A stretch of 64,000 bases of DNA from Phytohabitans sp036906915 (GTDB taxonomy: Bacteria; Actinomycetota; Actinomycetes; Mycobacteriales; Micromonosporaceae): positions 48,419 through 112,418 of the forward strand of contig NZ_JBAKHX010000015.1 in NCBI RefSeq assembly GCF_036906915.1, given 5' to 3'. The position numbers were made by a program, and so were the translations under genes. The notes under the pieces were generated by a model, which had not been told where the DNA came from, ran no database searches, and was given only the letters and a program-made list of their open reading frames with translations. Below are positions 15,863 through 25,232 of the stretch, one piece after another (position 1 is the stretch's first letter; the number at the start of each line of letters is the position of its first letter).

Positions 15863-17314
15863 TCAGCCCAGCGTCCAGCGCTGGTTGCTTCCTCCGTTGC
15901 AGGCGCCGACGTCGACCAGCGTGCCGTTGCCGGTGCCGCCACCGGTTGCCTGGACGCACAGGCCCGGGTTCGGGACGCTGGTGATCGACTGGTCGGCGTT
16001 GAGCGTCCACTGCTGCGATGTGGCCCCGGTGCAGTCCGAGATGATGACCGGGTCGCCTGCCGCTCCGCCGGTGCCGCCCACGGTCATGCACTTCGTGCCG
16101 TAGATCCGCAGCTCGCTGCCCGCCACGTTCCAGGACTGGTTGCCGCCGCCGTTGCAGTCCCACAGGTCGAGCTGGGTGCCGTTGGTGGTGCTGAAGCCGG
16201 GCACGTCGAGGCAGCGACCCGAGCCCACGCCGCGCAGCTGCTCGCCGGGGGGCGCGGGCGGCAGGTCGTTGACCGGCTCGGTGTCGCCGAAGCCCCAGCC
16301 CCACCGCAGGCGGGCGACGCCGGTGGCGCTGTTGTCGACCAGCTTGCCGTCGGGGGTGAGTGACTCGATCGAGTACGAGTCGTTGAACCGCAGGCCCGGC
16401 CAGTACACGATGCCCATCTTCAGGGCCCGCGCGGTGTTGGTGACGGCTGCGAAGTACGCGGTGGACACGTTGCCGTCGGTGGCCCCGTAGTTCAGTCCGA
16501 TCGTCATCGGTGAGCCGGCCTCGTCGATGATGGTGCGGCTGGCGTAGTCGCCGATGCGGGGCTTCAGGTTGGCGAGCCAGGCCTCCTGCGTGGTGTCGCT
16601 GCCCCAGAAGCCGTAGAAGTGCAGCGAAAGCAGCGTGCCGCGCAGTTCCTTCGCGGCGCCGACGCCGGTCACGTTGTCGTTGTAGCCGGTGCCGCTGATG
16701 ACGACCCGCTTGCGCGGGACCTCGTGATGCCGCGACAGCCACTTCGAGGTGACGGACACCCACTCGTCGAGGCTGTAGCCGAACGGCTCGTTCATCGGTT
16801 CGAAGTAGACGCGCGGATTGTCGCCGTACTGCCGCACCACGGTGTCCCACATCTTGTTCCAGGCGGCGGGGTCGTCGACGAACCCGTCCTTGGCGCTGTT
16901 GGCCTCCCAGTAGCTGACAATGACCTTGAAGCCGCTGTCCGTGGCCGCGTCGATCGTCCCCCGATAGGACCGCCACCAGGCGGTACCCACGCTCGACGGG
17001 TTGATGGGCAGCCGCAGCGTGTTGGCGCCGAGATTCTGCCGGAAGCCCTTCACCATCTTCTGGCTGGTGCGGTAGACCGTGCGGTAGTCGTCGGTCACCG
17101 ACAACCCGCTCGGCACCACCTCGTCGCTGGCGTAGTTGTCGCGCGGGTCCGCCCAGTTGACGCCACGGAACTCACTGGTGTTGCCCGCACCGCCACCCTG
17201 GACGGCGGCCTCCGCTTGCGCCGAGGTGCCCAGCAGCAGCAGGACCGCCGCGCCGACGCCGAGGGCCTTCGCGCGAGATGCCAGCTTTCTGGGTCCTATC
17301 CGGTTTTCTATCAT
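15863..17314 (-). CDS. secreted GH5 glycoside hydrolase with ricin-type lectin domain
   Basis: 483 aa from ATG 17314, which has GGAGG five bases upstream. A Sec signal peptide (basic MIENRIGPRKLASRAK, then a hydrophobic run ending at SAQAEA-A) precedes a GH5 cellulase-type TIM barrel. The acid/base lies in YFEPMNEPF and the nucleophile in TIIDEAGSP. A short proline linker (LPPAPPGEQ) leads to a C-terminal beta-trefoil (CBM13/ricin B) with three repeats carrying CLDV, QSW, QQW and QRW motifs. The enzyme probably cleaves beta-1,4-glucan or mannan outside the cell, with the lectin binding plant polysaccharide. It is transcribed towards htpG. Confidence 0.92.
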   Translation of the reverse strand: MIENRIGPRKLASRAKALGVGAAVLLLLGTSAQAEAAVQGGGAGNTSEFRGVNWADPRDNYASDEVVPSGLSVTDDYRTVYRTSQKMVKGFRQNLGANTLRLPINPSSVGTAWWRSYRGTIDAATDSGFKVIVSYWEANSAKDGFVDDPAAWNKMWDTVVRQYGDNPRVYFEPMNEPFGYSLDEWVSVTSKWLSRHHEVPRKRVVISGTGYNDNVTGVGAAKELRGTLLSLHFYGFWGSDTTQEAWLANLKPRIGDYASRTIIDEAGSPMTIGLNYGATDGNVSTAYFAAVTNTARALKMGIVYWPGLRFNDSYSIESLTPDGKLVDNSATGVARLRWGWGFGDTEPVNDLPPAPPGEQLRGVGSGRCLDVPGFSTTNGTQLDLWDCNGGGNQSWNVAGSELRIYGTKCMTVGGTGGAAGDPVIISDCTGATSQQWTLNADQSITSVPNPGLCVQATGGGTGNGTLVDVGACNGGSNQRWTLG

Positions 17315-17443
17315 TGGCGCCTCCGTGGGGTGAGGTCGACACGCAGGTGGACAGTGAGGGGTCAGCGTAAGGTTGCGGTACCCCTTCGTCAATGGCCTGG
17401 ACAAAGCCGCCAGCAGGTAGTCCCCGTCATACTGAACGGATAA

Positions 17444-18487
17444 TTAGGCGGGCGACGCCACGATCACACCCGATGGCGGCGGCAGCGGCTGCAACCGCTC
17501 GAACCGCCAGCCGGTCTCGCCGAGCCACCGTGCGACCTCGTCCACCTGATACAGGTCTCCGCCACTGATCACGAGGAACTCGCCCGCACCGAACCGCGCC
17601 GACGGGTGCGGCGCCACGTCGGTGCGCCACCAGTCGACGAGCAGCAGGCGCGTGTCCGGAGCGGCCACCGCGCGCAGCTTGCGAAACAGCTCAGCGATGC
17701 GGTCCGGCGGAAACAGGTGCACCACGTTCGCCACGAGGATCGCGTCGTAACCGCTGGGCAGCGGGTCGGCGAAGAAGTCGGCACCGACCGCGTCGAGACG
17801 GCCCGCAAGCGGTCCGCCCGCCGCGCGGGCCGCGACCTCCGCGGCCACCTCGGGCAGCTCCAGCACCGTCGCGGTCAGATGTGGGTACTGGGACAGCAGC
17901 GGCGCCGCGAACGTGCCCACCCCGCCACCCACGTCGAGAACCCGCCGGTGCCCACTGAAGTCGTACTCGCGGGCCAGGTCGGCGGCCGTCTCCGCCGTGA
18001 TCGAGGCGACGGCCGCCTCGTATACAGCCGTCTGCTCCTCGGTCAGGTCACCGCGCACGCCCTCGCGGGTGCGAAACGCCTCGGTCGCGCGCACCCACGC
18101 CGGGTAGCTGACCTGGTCCCAGTACCGCAGCAGGGGTCGCAGGTCGGCCGGCCCGCGCCCCGACAGGAACAGCTCGGTGTCGGGGGCGTTGCGAAACCGG
18201 CCGCTGTCGCGCACCAGCAGGCCGGCGTCGGCCAGCAGGTCGCCCAGCGCGCGGGCGCTGCGCTCGGGAATCCCACAGCGCTCGGCAAGCTCCGCTGGGG
18301 TCGCACCGCCTGTGCCCGCGGCGGCGAACAGGCCGAACTCGACAGCCGCGAAAAGCGCCTTCGCCACCATGTAGCCGGCGCTCAGTTCGATAATCCGCAC
18401 AGGGTTCGGCGGGGCGGAGCCGGCGGCCGCGTCAGGCCCCGGCTGGGTCGGCGTGGCGAAGACGCGCTGCGCCGGCTGGTCGGACAT
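17444..18487 (-). CDS. SAM-dependent O-methyltransferase (PF00891-like)
   Basis: 347 aa. The N-terminal half is a winged-helix dimerisation domain (GYMVAKALFAAVEFGLFAAAG, ATPAELAERCGIPERSARALGDLL), typical of hydroxyneurosporene/caffeate-type O-methyltransferases. The C-terminal half is the Rossmann fold with SAM motif VLDVGGGVGTFA and the acidic LELPEV. The ATG at 18487 follows a G-rich SD (GGGGGG); in-frame codons further upstream do not look coding. The substrate is unknown. It lies more than 20 kb from the PKS and is flanked by CAZyme and two-component genes, so I do not assign it to that pathway. Confidence 0.85.
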   Translation of the reverse strand: MSDQPAQRVFATPTQPGPDAAAGSAPPNPVRIIELSAGYMVAKALFAAVEFGLFAAAGTGGATPAELAERCGIPERSARALGDLLADAGLLVRDSGRFRNAPDTELFLSGRGPADLRPLLRYWDQVSYPAWVRATEAFRTREGVRGDLTEEQTAVYEAAVASITAETAADLAREYDFSGHRRVLDVGGGVGTFAAPLLSQYPHLTATVLELPEVAAEVAARAAGGPLAGRLDAVGADFFADPLPSGYDAILVANVVHLFPPDRIAELFRKLRAVAAPDTRLLLVDWWRTDVAPHPSARFGAGEFLVISGGDLYQVDEVARWLGETGWRFERLQPLPPPSGVIVASPA

Positions 18488-18567
18488 GTGCCCCCCATCC
18501 GATCGTCCAATGTCGATCAGATCGTACCGACCACAGGCGGAACGCGCTCGGCCACCCGCCGTCCCGC

Positions 18568-18773
18568 CTACTCGTGCCGTAACCGGTACTCGCGAAGGCC
18601 GGCGGCAGCAGCAGGAACACCATCGAGGTGCCCGGCGTCCAGGGGTGCGCACGTAGGCGCCCTCCACGGCGACGAGGTGGCCGTGCCACATGCCGAGCCG
18701 TGCCGCCGGCGTACCCGCGGTGTCCAAAGTAGAACAGCATGATGCCGGCGAGCGTGCCGGATATCGCCGCCAC
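18568..18773 (-). pseudogene. short membrane-protein gene with two compensating frameshifts
   Basis: On the minus strand, G/C-rich third positions and sensible protein sequence run first in one frame (MAAISGTLAGIMLFYFGH). They then move to a second frame (RLGMWHGHLVAVEGAYVRTPG) and return to the first (TSMVFLLLPPAFASTGYGT). The joined product would be a ~70-residue protein with two hydrophobic segments. It lies between the response-regulator and methyltransferase genes, which are on the same strand. Family not recognised. Sequencing errors or real decay could each explain it. Confidence 0.35.
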
Positions 18774-18820
18774 CCACCTCCGGGTCCGGATCTCCTCCCG
18801 GCGTCACGACAAGCATGGCC

Positions 18821-19477
18821 TCACCTCCCGCCGTCGCTGGCCGCGTAGATCGCGAGCTGCACCCTGTTGGCGCTGCCCGTCTTGGCCATCAGGCTGGCCA
18901 CGTGCGTCTTCACAGTGGTGACGCCGAGGTGCAGGCGCGCGGCGATCTCCGGGTTCGACATGCCCTGGCCGACCAGCGCGAGCACGTCGCGCTCCCGTTC
19001 GGTGACGCCGGCGGGCGCGTGCGGTGGTGGGGCCGCCGCCTTCGCGTTCACCGCCTTCGCGTTCACCGCCTGCGCCACCAGCCGCCGCAGCACCGCCTGG
19101 CTGAAAGGGCTGTCACCGGCGGCGGCACGCCGCACCCCGTCGAGCAGCTCGTCAGGGGTCGCGTCCTTGACCAGGAAGCCGAACGCACCGGCCGCGAGCG
19201 CCGGGTACAGGTGGTCATCGTCGTCGAAGGTGGTCAGCACGACCACGCGGGTCGACGGGCGGCGGGCAAGGATCCGGGCGGTCGCCGCGGTGCCGTCGAC
19301 GCCGGGCATCCGCAGGTCCATGAGGACCACATCCGGGTGGACCTGCTCGGCGAGGCGCACCGCGGCACCGCCATCCGCCGCCTCGCCGACCACCTCCAGG
19401 TCGGGCACGGACTCGCACAGCATCCGCAAGCCGGCGCGGACGAGCTGCTGGTCGTCGACGATGAGCACCCGGATCAT
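18821..19477 (-). CDS. NarL/FixJ-type response regulator
   Basis: 218 aa. The receiver domain runs from MIRVLIVDDQQLVRAG to about residue 120, with phosphoacceptor Asp in VVLMDLRMPG and the conserved Lys in GFLVKDATP. The C-terminal LuxR helix-turn-helix reads LTERERDVLALVGQGMSNPEIAARL-like, then TTVKTHVASLMAKTG. ATG 19477 overlaps the stop of the histidine kinase (ATGA), so the two are translationally coupled. The linker between the domains holds a 15-bp tandem duplication (19038-19052, 19053-19067) that repeats VNAKA. It should activate or repress targets when phosphorylated by the adjacent kinase. Confidence 0.93.
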   Translation of the reverse strand: MIRVLIVDDQQLVRAGLRMLCESVPDLEVVGEAADGGAAVRLAEQVHPDVVLMDLRMPGVDGTAATARILARRPSTRVVVLTTFDDDDHLYPALAAGAFGFLVKDATPDELLDGVRRAAAGDSPFSQAVLRRLVAQAVNAKAVNAKAAAPPPHAPAGVTERERDVLALVGQGMSNPEIAARLHLGVTTVKTHVASLMAKTGSANRVQLAIYAASDGGR

Positions 19478-20619
19478 GAGGCGGCTCCCGCCGGCAGCAG
19501 CGCGGTCAACCGCCACCCGGTGCCGGTCGCACCGGCCCGCAGGCTGCCACCCAGCACCTCGACCCGCTCACGCAGCCCGATGAGCCCGTGACCGTCCGAA
19601 TCGACGGCAGGAGCCGAGGTTCCGCCGAAGTCTTGCAGGTCGAACTCGACCCGATCGCCGCTGCGCCGGATGGACAGCCGCGCCCGAGCCGCGGTGCCGG
19701 CGTGCTTGGCCACGTTTGCCAATCCCTCCTGCGTGAGCCGGAGCATGGCGTGCGCCGTGCGCGCGTCTACGCCGGCGATCGCGGGATCGATGTTGACCTG
19801 GACGGTCAGGCCGATCCTTTCGCTGCGGTCCACAGCGGACCGCAGCGCGACCGGCAGGCCAGAAGGGTCCACAACGGACGGTGGCTGTGCCGCGCCCGCT
19901 TCGCGCAGCAGGGCCACGAGGCGCCGCAGGTCGGTCAGCGCACCGGTACCCGTCGCGTGCACGTCGTCGAGCACCTGCCGCACCCGCGGGTCGTCGACCG
20001 GCAGCACGTCGCGCGCGACCGCCACCCGCAGCACGATCGAGGCGACGTGGTGGGCCACCAGGTCGTGCAGCTCCCGGGCGATGCTGGCGCGCTCCTCGGC
20101 GCGTACCCGGTCGACCTCCTGCCGGGCGCGATCGGCTGCCTGGCGGCCGAGGTCGCGCAGCGTCCGCACGTGCAGGCCGAGCAGCAGCGGCGCGGCCAGG
20201 CCGGCGGCCATCCGGTATACGACGGTCAGGGCCACCTCGACTGCGCCCGAGGAGCCGGACAGCAGCGTGGCGGCGACGCCGAAGGCGAGCCCGCACCAGA
20301 TCTGCCAGCCGTACCGCCGCGCACCCAGTTCGAACATCGCCCAGGCCAGCGCGACCGCCGGCACGGCATCGCTGTCCACTCCGGACAGATAGCCGGCGGC
20401 GAGCGCCGCGGACGTGCCGCACACGACCGCGAACGGTGACCAGATCCCGGCGAAGCCAGCGGCCAGCACGCCCACCGCGAGTGTCCATTCGAGACCGCTC
20501 AGCACGCGGGCCTCGGGGGCGAGCGCGAGGTACGCGACGCCGGTGAGGGTGACGACGGCGAGCCGGATCGCGGTGAAGCGCTCGTCGAAGAGCCGCCCGG
20601 CCAGCCGCATGCCGGTCAT
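19474..20619 (-). CDS. two-component sensor histidine kinase (HisKA_3 type)
   Basis: About 381 aa. The first ~150 residues hold four to five hydrophobic helices without a large extracellular loop. A HisKA_3 dimerisation segment follows, with phospho-His in RASIARELHDLVAHHVAS, then an HATPase_c domain ending in DGHGLIGLRERVEVLGGSL. The kinase partners the response regulator with which it overlaps by four bases. The ATG at 20619 lies directly after the stop of the upstream membrane protein (20621); the ATG at 20610 is an alternative. The signal may be membrane stress or a lipophilic molecule, an inference from the lack of an extracellular domain. Confidence 0.92.
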   Translation of the reverse strand: MTGMRLAGRLFDERFTAIRLAVVTLTGVAYLALAPEARVLSGLEWTLAVGVLAAGFAGIWSPFAVVCGTSAALAAGYLSGVDSDAVPAVALAWAMFELGARRYGWQIWCGLAFGVAATLLSGSSGAVEVALTVVYRMAAGLAAPLLLGLHVRTLRDLGRQAADRARQEVDRVRAEERASIARELHDLVAHHVASIVLRVAVARDVLPVDDPRVRQVLDDVHATGTGALTDLRRLVALLREAGAAQPPSVVDPSGLPVALRSAVDRSERIGLTVQVNIDPAIAGVDARTAHAMLRLTQEGLANVAKHAGTAARARLSIRRSGDRVEFDLQDFGGTSAPAVDSDGHGLIGLRERVEVLGGSLRAGATGTGWRLTALLPAGAAS

Positions 20620-20620
20620 G

Positions 20621-21547
20621 CTAGTCACGGCCGGCAACCGGACGGAACCAAGCGACTGCGGCCGCGACGGCGATCGCGACGGCCAGCGCACCGGCCGCGG
20701 CGAGCGTCACCGCGTCCGGGTCGAGCAGCGGCTGGCCCCGCAGCGCCTGCCAGGTCACCAGGACCAGCAGGCCGCCGTACGCGGCCGCGAACACGAACAC
20801 GAGCCGGGTACGCCGGGCCGGCTGGGCGACCAGCCACGACAGCAGCATGCCGAAAAGCAGCAGCGCCTGCGGCGCGTGGATGCCCACGAAGTGGCCGATC
20901 CGCAGGTCGCCGCCGGTGGTGCTCCATCCCGTCACCGGGAGTCCGGGGCCGCCGTCCGGTACCCCGACCGCGTGCGCGCCCATGCTCGTGACGCGCCCGT
21001 GCTCGGCGGCCGCGAGCTGCTCGGCCGTCGGCACCACCATGAGCCCCCCTTCGACGAAGCCGGCAAGCAGCAGCACCAGCCCGAGCCGCACGACCCACGT
21101 GCCGGCCCGGTCGGGCATCCCGTCGCGCCACAGCAGCACGGCGATGGCGATCGTGGCGAGCGAGAGCCCGACCGTCACGCCGCCCAGCGACCGCCACAAC
21201 GCGGTGTCGAGCGCGGTGGCCTCGTTGAAGTGGCTGGCTCGGCCCCGGGTCGCCTGGCCGACGATGATGCCCATCTCGACAACGGTGCCGACGGCGATGA
21301 CGCCGCCCGCCCAGGCGGCGAGCCGCCGGCCCTTGCGCACGTGGGCCAGCAGCCACGCCAGCGTGAACCCGTAGATCGCCAGCGAGGCGGAGAACTTGGC
21401 CGGCTTGAGCCAGATGGGCTGGCCGGCGAGAGTGCGGCGGTCGACCGCCAGCGCGACGAGGCTGATCAGCAGCGTGGCCGACATGGCGCCGGCGAGGAGG
21501 GTGAGGGCGCGGTTACCGTGAAATGCCGTACGCGCGAGCGTCATCAT
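20621..21547 (-). CDS. polytopic membrane protein, operonic with the two-component system
   Basis: About 308 aa with seven to eight hydrophobic helices and no enzyme motif. Conserved-looking segments are GQPIWLKPAKFSASLAIYG and RGRASHFNEATALD, joined by short basic loops. One or two bases separate its stop from the kinase start, so the three genes (membrane protein, kinase, regulator) form an operon. It may be a sensor accessory protein or an efflux component. It starts at one of two adjacent ATG codons (21547, 21544). Family not identified. Confidence 0.8.
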   Translation of the reverse strand: MMTLARTAFHGNRALTLLAGAMSATLLISLVALAVDRRTLAGQPIWLKPAKFSASLAIYGFTLAWLLAHVRKGRRLAAWAGGVIAVGTVVEMGIIVGQATRGRASHFNEATALDTALWRSLGGVTVGLSLATIAIAVLLWRDGMPDRAGTWVVRLGLVLLLAGFVEGGLMVVPTAEQLAAAEHGRVTSMGAHAVGVPDGGPGLPVTGWSTTGGDLRIGHFVGIHAPQALLLFGMLLSWLVAQPARRTRLVFVFAAAYGGLLVLVTWQALRGQPLLDPDAVTLAAAGALAVAIAVAAAVAWFRPVAGRD

Positions 21548-21655
21548 GCCTTCACGGTCGCGCCCGGCGTGGCCGCGCACCTCCTGCCGCGCGGCCGCAT
21601 CCGCCTCCTGCTACCGGCCGTCCCTCCTCCCACCGGAGGAGGGACGGCGGCGCGT

Positions 21656-23017
21656 CTACCGCTTCAGCGGAGGGTTCGCCAGCTTCGCCAGTTCGAGGGC
21701 CTGGTCACGGAACCAGGCACCGGCCGCCGGGTCCACCTGACCCCACAGCGGGTCGAAGGTGCGCTGCTGCGCGGCGGGCACGTTCCACGGGTTGTAGACG
21801 CTGTAGTCCCAGGCGCGGGCGCCGCCCTGGATGTCGCATCTGCCGTCGGACTCGCCGGGGATCTTCGCCCACACGTACGCGTCGAGCAGCGGCACGCCCG
21901 TCTTCGTGGTGGGCCGCACGCCGACGCCACGACCGGGCGGGTTGCACCAGCTGCCATTGCGCAGCGTGTTCACCACGTCGGCCGGCTGGTTGTACGGCGG
22001 GCCCGCGTACGCGGACATGTCGTTGGGGCCGTGGCCGTTGCGGCTGGTGTCGACGACGAACCGGGTGGTCGGCACGGCGGTGCCGAGGTTGTCGGCGTAC
22101 CACTGGTCGGTCAGGCCCCAGGTGCTGAAGTCGTTGGGGCTGGCCGGGTAGTACTGGCTGGCGCAATAGCCGTAGTTGCCGAGCCGCCAGCCGCCCTCTT
22201 CGGGGTTGTTGGCGAACGCGATGCAGCTGGAGATCCAGGTGCCGTACTTCTGCTGCTGCGGGTTCGGCTGGTAGTTGGAGACGTTGAGGAAGAAGCCCTC
22301 CGCCCGCTGCACGCCCGCCTTGACCAGGCGGTCGGCGGCGTCACCGGCACCGAGCCAGCCGCTGTGCGTGCCGTCCAGGTACAGGCTGACGCCGGGCTGC
22401 TGCTTGAGCCGGTCGACGGCGCCGTTCATCGCGGCGAACCGCTCCTCGGGCGACGCGCCGGGCTGCGGGGTGCCGTCGGAGTTCACCGGCTGGCACCACT
22501 CCTGGGTGCCGCCGAGGTCGGTGTAGAACGGGATGATGCCCAGACCGTCCGGCTCGAGCAGGACGATCGCCTTGCTCTTGCCGATGCCGGCGGCGAACGC
22601 GTCGATCCATGCCAGGTACTCGGCCCGGTTCAGCGCGCCGCCGGCCGAGTACAGGGAGCAGTCGCGGAATGGGATGTTGTAGGCGACCAGTACCGGTATC
22701 GCGCCCTGCTTTGCCGCGGCGGCGACGGTCTTGCGGGCCTTGGCCTTGACCTCGGCGGGCGTGCCGCCAGTGAACCACACCGCCTGCGGGTTGCTGACCA
22801 TCTTGGCCAGCAACAGGGCGTCCCGGACCTTGCCCGACTTCGCCAGGTCGGCGATGTGGGTGACCGCGGCGGGGTTCGGCGGCGGGACGTAGAGCCGGCC
22901 CGTGTCGCGCCCGTGCGCGGAAGCGGGACCGGTGCCGGTTGAGAGGCACAGTGACAGGACTAAGATCGCGGCCGTGCCGATGGCGGTCAGGCCGCGGCGG
23001 ATCGCCGTGCGAGCCAT
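21656..23017 (-). CDS. secreted GH6 endoglucanase/cellobiohydrolase
   Basis: About 453 aa. The signal peptide (MARTAIRRGLTAIGTAAILVLS...) ends at ASA-HG. The catalytic domain has GH6 signatures: the NIPFRDCSLYSAGG segment with a catalytic Asp, and LLEPDGLGIIPFYTD with the second Asp. WLGAGDAADRLVKAGV and a C-terminal AYVWAKIPGESDG follow. It hydrolyses cellulose with inversion. There is no separate cellulose-binding module. AGGAG lies just before two ATG codons (23020, 23017). The neighbouring genes on the same strand encode an SGNH esterase and a polysaccharide deacetylase, a plant-polysaccharide degradation set. Confidence 0.93.
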   Translation of the reverse strand: MARTAIRRGLTAIGTAAILVLSLCLSTGTGPASAHGRDTGRLYVPPPNPAAVTHIADLAKSGKVRDALLLAKMVSNPQAVWFTGGTPAEVKAKARKTVAAAAKQGAIPVLVAYNIPFRDCSLYSAGGALNRAEYLAWIDAFAAGIGKSKAIVLLEPDGLGIIPFYTDLGGTQEWCQPVNSDGTPQPGASPEERFAAMNGAVDRLKQQPGVSLYLDGTHSGWLGAGDAADRLVKAGVQRAEGFFLNVSNYQPNPQQQKYGTWISSCIAFANNPEEGGWRLGNYGYCASQYYPASPNDFSTWGLTDQWYADNLGTAVPTTRFVVDTSRNGHGPNDMSAYAGPPYNQPADVVNTLRNGSWCNPPGRGVGVRPTTKTGVPLLDAYVWAKIPGESDGRCDIQGGARAWDYSVYNPWNVPAAQQRTFDPLWGQVDPAAGAWFRDQALELAKLANPPLKR

Positions 23018-23098
23018 CATGTCTCCTGACGTAAACGCATCGAGTTCAATGGATCGAGGCTCGTCCGCACCTCCACCCCGTGTCAAGTCACCGACCGG

Positions 23099-24373
23099 TC
23101 ACTCTCCGGTCAGGATTCGGGCCACCTCCCGGCCCATCGCCTCATAACCGGCGTCGTTGGGGTGCAAGTGATCGCCGCTGTCGTACTTGGGATCCAGCAG
23201 CTCAGGCCGGCCCGGGTACGCCATGACGGTCGCGAAGTCGGCGACGCCGTCGAAGACGCCCGACCCGCGGATCCACGCGTTGACCTCGCGCCGCTTGCGC
23301 TCCGCGACGTCGTTCCAGTACGAGAAGCCCTGCGCGGGCATCAGCGTGCCGGCGTAGATCTTCAGGCCGCGCGCGTGCGCGCGGGCGGCGATCTGCCGGT
23401 ACGCGGCGATGAGCTGCGCGACGCTGACCTCGGTGTTCGGCGCGGTGCAGCCGCTGTCGGGGGTCTGGCTGAAGCCCAGGTCGTTGATGCCCTCAAGCAG
23501 CACGACGGTGCGCACGCCCGCCTGGCTGAACACGTCACGCTCCAGCCGATCGAGCAGGCTCACCCCGAAACACGTCGAGTCGTTGAGGATGCGGTTGCCG
23601 GCGATGCCCTCGTTGACCACGGCCGGCGCCGCCTGGCCGTACCGCTCGGCGAGGCGCCGTGCCAGGTAGTTCGGCCAGCGGGTGTTCGCGTTCCACTGGC
23701 CGGACGTGCCGTCGGTGATCGAGTCGCCGACCGCCACGATCGTGCTGGGCGCCCGCCCGCGCACCTGCACCGCGTCGAGGAAGAACCACGTGCCCACGGT
23801 CGTGCCGAACGCGGCGGCACCCGCGTCGGCGGCGTGGTCGCCGTCAGCGAGGTAGTTGTTCTGCTGCGGGTCCTGGTGGTAGGTCGCCGGGCCGGTCGCC
23901 TCCGGCAGGTACAGGCTCACCGCCAGATTGCTCAGCGCGGGCACCGGCATGCGGACGGGGTCGCTGAGCACCTGCCCACCTGCCGGCAGCCGCACGCCCG
24001 GCCGCCCGCCGAACGTCAGCGCACGCAGCGTCGTCGCGTCGATCTCCGCGTCGCGCAGCTGGCGCGCGACCGTCGCCGCGCCGATCCGCACGGGCCGGTC
24101 ACCGAACGCGTTGCTCACCCGGATGCGCAGCTCGCCGCCGCCCGCGGAGGTGTAGACGATGTTGCGCACCGTCTGGTCGTCGAGCTGCTGCACCGACGAG
24201 ACCAGCGCCGACGGCGCCATCGCGCTGCCACCCCAGGTGGTCACCCACCCGGCTGGCGCCCCAGCGTCCACTGTGGCGGGCGGCGTCCGCGCCGCGCCGG
24301 CAACCGCCGACCCTCCAGATCCGAGCGCCACCGCCATCAGCAGCGGTACCGCGACAAGCGCACCCTTACGCAT
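23099..24373 (-). CDS. secreted SGNH/GDSL hydrolase
   Basis: 424 aa with a Sec signal (MRKGALVAVPLLMAVALGSGGSAVAGA). An N-terminal beta-sandwich region of about 180 residues precedes the SGNH domain. Block I is VAVGDSITDG, block II NEGIAGNRIL, block III LLEGINDLG and block V DHLHPNDAGYEAMG, giving the Ser-Asp-His triad plus oxyanion Gly and Asn. It probably removes acetyl or other esters from polysaccharide. The SD is GGGGAGG before ATG 24373. It ends 79 bases before the start of the GH6 gene. Confidence 0.92.
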   Translation of the reverse strand: MRKGALVAVPLLMAVALGSGGSAVAGAARTPPATVDAGAPAGWVTTWGGSAMAPSALVSSVQQLDDQTVRNIVYTSAGGGELRIRVSNAFGDRPVRIGAATVARQLRDAEIDATTLRALTFGGRPGVRLPAGGQVLSDPVRMPVPALSNLAVSLYLPEATGPATYHQDPQQNNYLADGDHAADAGAAAFGTTVGTWFFLDAVQVRGRAPSTIVAVGDSITDGTSGQWNANTRWPNYLARRLAERYGQAAPAVVNEGIAGNRILNDSTCFGVSLLDRLERDVFSQAGVRTVVLLEGINDLGFSQTPDSGCTAPNTEVSVAQLIAAYRQIAARAHARGLKIYAGTLMPAQGFSYWNDVAERKRREVNAWIRGSGVFDGVADFATVMAYPGRPELLDPKYDSGDHLHPNDAGYEAMGREVARILTGE

Positions 24374-24404
24374 CGGACCACCTCCCCAAGGTGATCCATC
24401 CTAG

Positions 24405-25232
24405 TCAATGCGACCGTGTCGTGGGAGCCGCCGCCGCGATCAGCTCAGACACCGTCACGAGTTCGAATCCGCGCAACCGCAGCCCGACGATGATCGCGTC
24501 GAGCTGGCTGAGCGCGACCAACCGGTTGCGGTCGCCGACGTCGTGCGCCAGCACGATCGAGCCCGGGCCGACGTTGTCGACGATGTCGCGCGCCTGCGCC
24601 GGCGGGTTCGCCTTGAACCGCTTTTCGCGCATCTGATGCGACCACATCACCACGTCGTATCCGAACTCCTCGGCCAGCACGAGCGTGCTGCCGCCAAGGT
24701 GCGCCCAGGGCGGCCGCATCACCTTCGGCGACTCGCCGGTCACCCGCTTGATCGCGAAGTGGGCACGCAGGATCTGGTCGCGCACCTGCGCTTCGTCTAG
24801 CCGGGCCAGATCCTGGTGGGACCAGGTGTGGTTGCCCAGTTCGTGCCGCGCGATCCGGTCGCGCACCAGTCTTTCGTGCCGGGTCAGCCGCTCCCCCACC
24901 ACGAAGAACGTGGCCTTGGCCCGGTGCCGGTCGAGCGCGTTCAGCACCATGGGTGTCCACTCCGGACCGGGCCCGTCGTCGAACGTCAACGCCACCAACG
25001 GTTTCTCGGTGCGCACCCGCCACCGCACCACCGTCTCACCGCGCCGATCGACGTTTTCGCCCTGCATACCCGCGTCACCCCGGCTGGCGACCCCGCCGGG
25101 CGCGTATCCGCCGCTCAACGGAAGCCGGTCCGGCTCGACCTCCTTCGCGATCCGTTGCGCCGACAGGGTGGCGGCGACGCCGCCCGCGAACGTCAGTGCC
25201 CGGCGCAGCACATCACGGCGATCCCTGCCCAC
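24405..25232 (-). CDS. exported polysaccharide deacetylase (CE4, NodB domain)
   Basis: 275 aa. The N-terminus (DRRDVLRRALTFAGG) resembles a twin-arginine signal. The NodB domain shows LTFDDGPGPEWT (motif 1, catalytic and metal Asp), NHTWSHQDL (motif 2, metal His pair), MRPPWAHLGG (motif 3, with Pro-Trp in place of the more usual Pro-Tyr) and IVLAHDVGDRN (motif 5, catalytic His). It should remove N- or O-acetyl groups from peptidoglycan, chitin or xylan. It is transcribed in line with the SGNH and GH6 genes. Confidence 0.9.
   Translation of the reverse strand: MGRDRRDVLRRALTFAGGVAATLSAQRIAKEVEPDRLPLSGGYAPGGVASRGDAGMQGENVDRRGETVVRWRVRTEKPLVALTFDDGPGPEWTPMVLNALDRHRAKATFFVVGERLTRHERLVRDRIARHELGNHTWSHQDLARLDEAQVRDQILRAHFAIKRVTGESPKVMRPPWAHLGGSTLVLAEEFGYDVVMWSHQMREKRFKANPPAQARDIVDNVGPGSIVLAHDVGDRNRLVALSQLDAIIVGLRLRGFELVTVSELIAAAAPTTRSH

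Noticed and set aside
17444..18487. The O-methyltransferase as a tailoring enzyme of the polyketide
   Set aside because: It lies over 20 kb from the PKS among glycan-degradation and two-component genes, with no shared regulatory motif.
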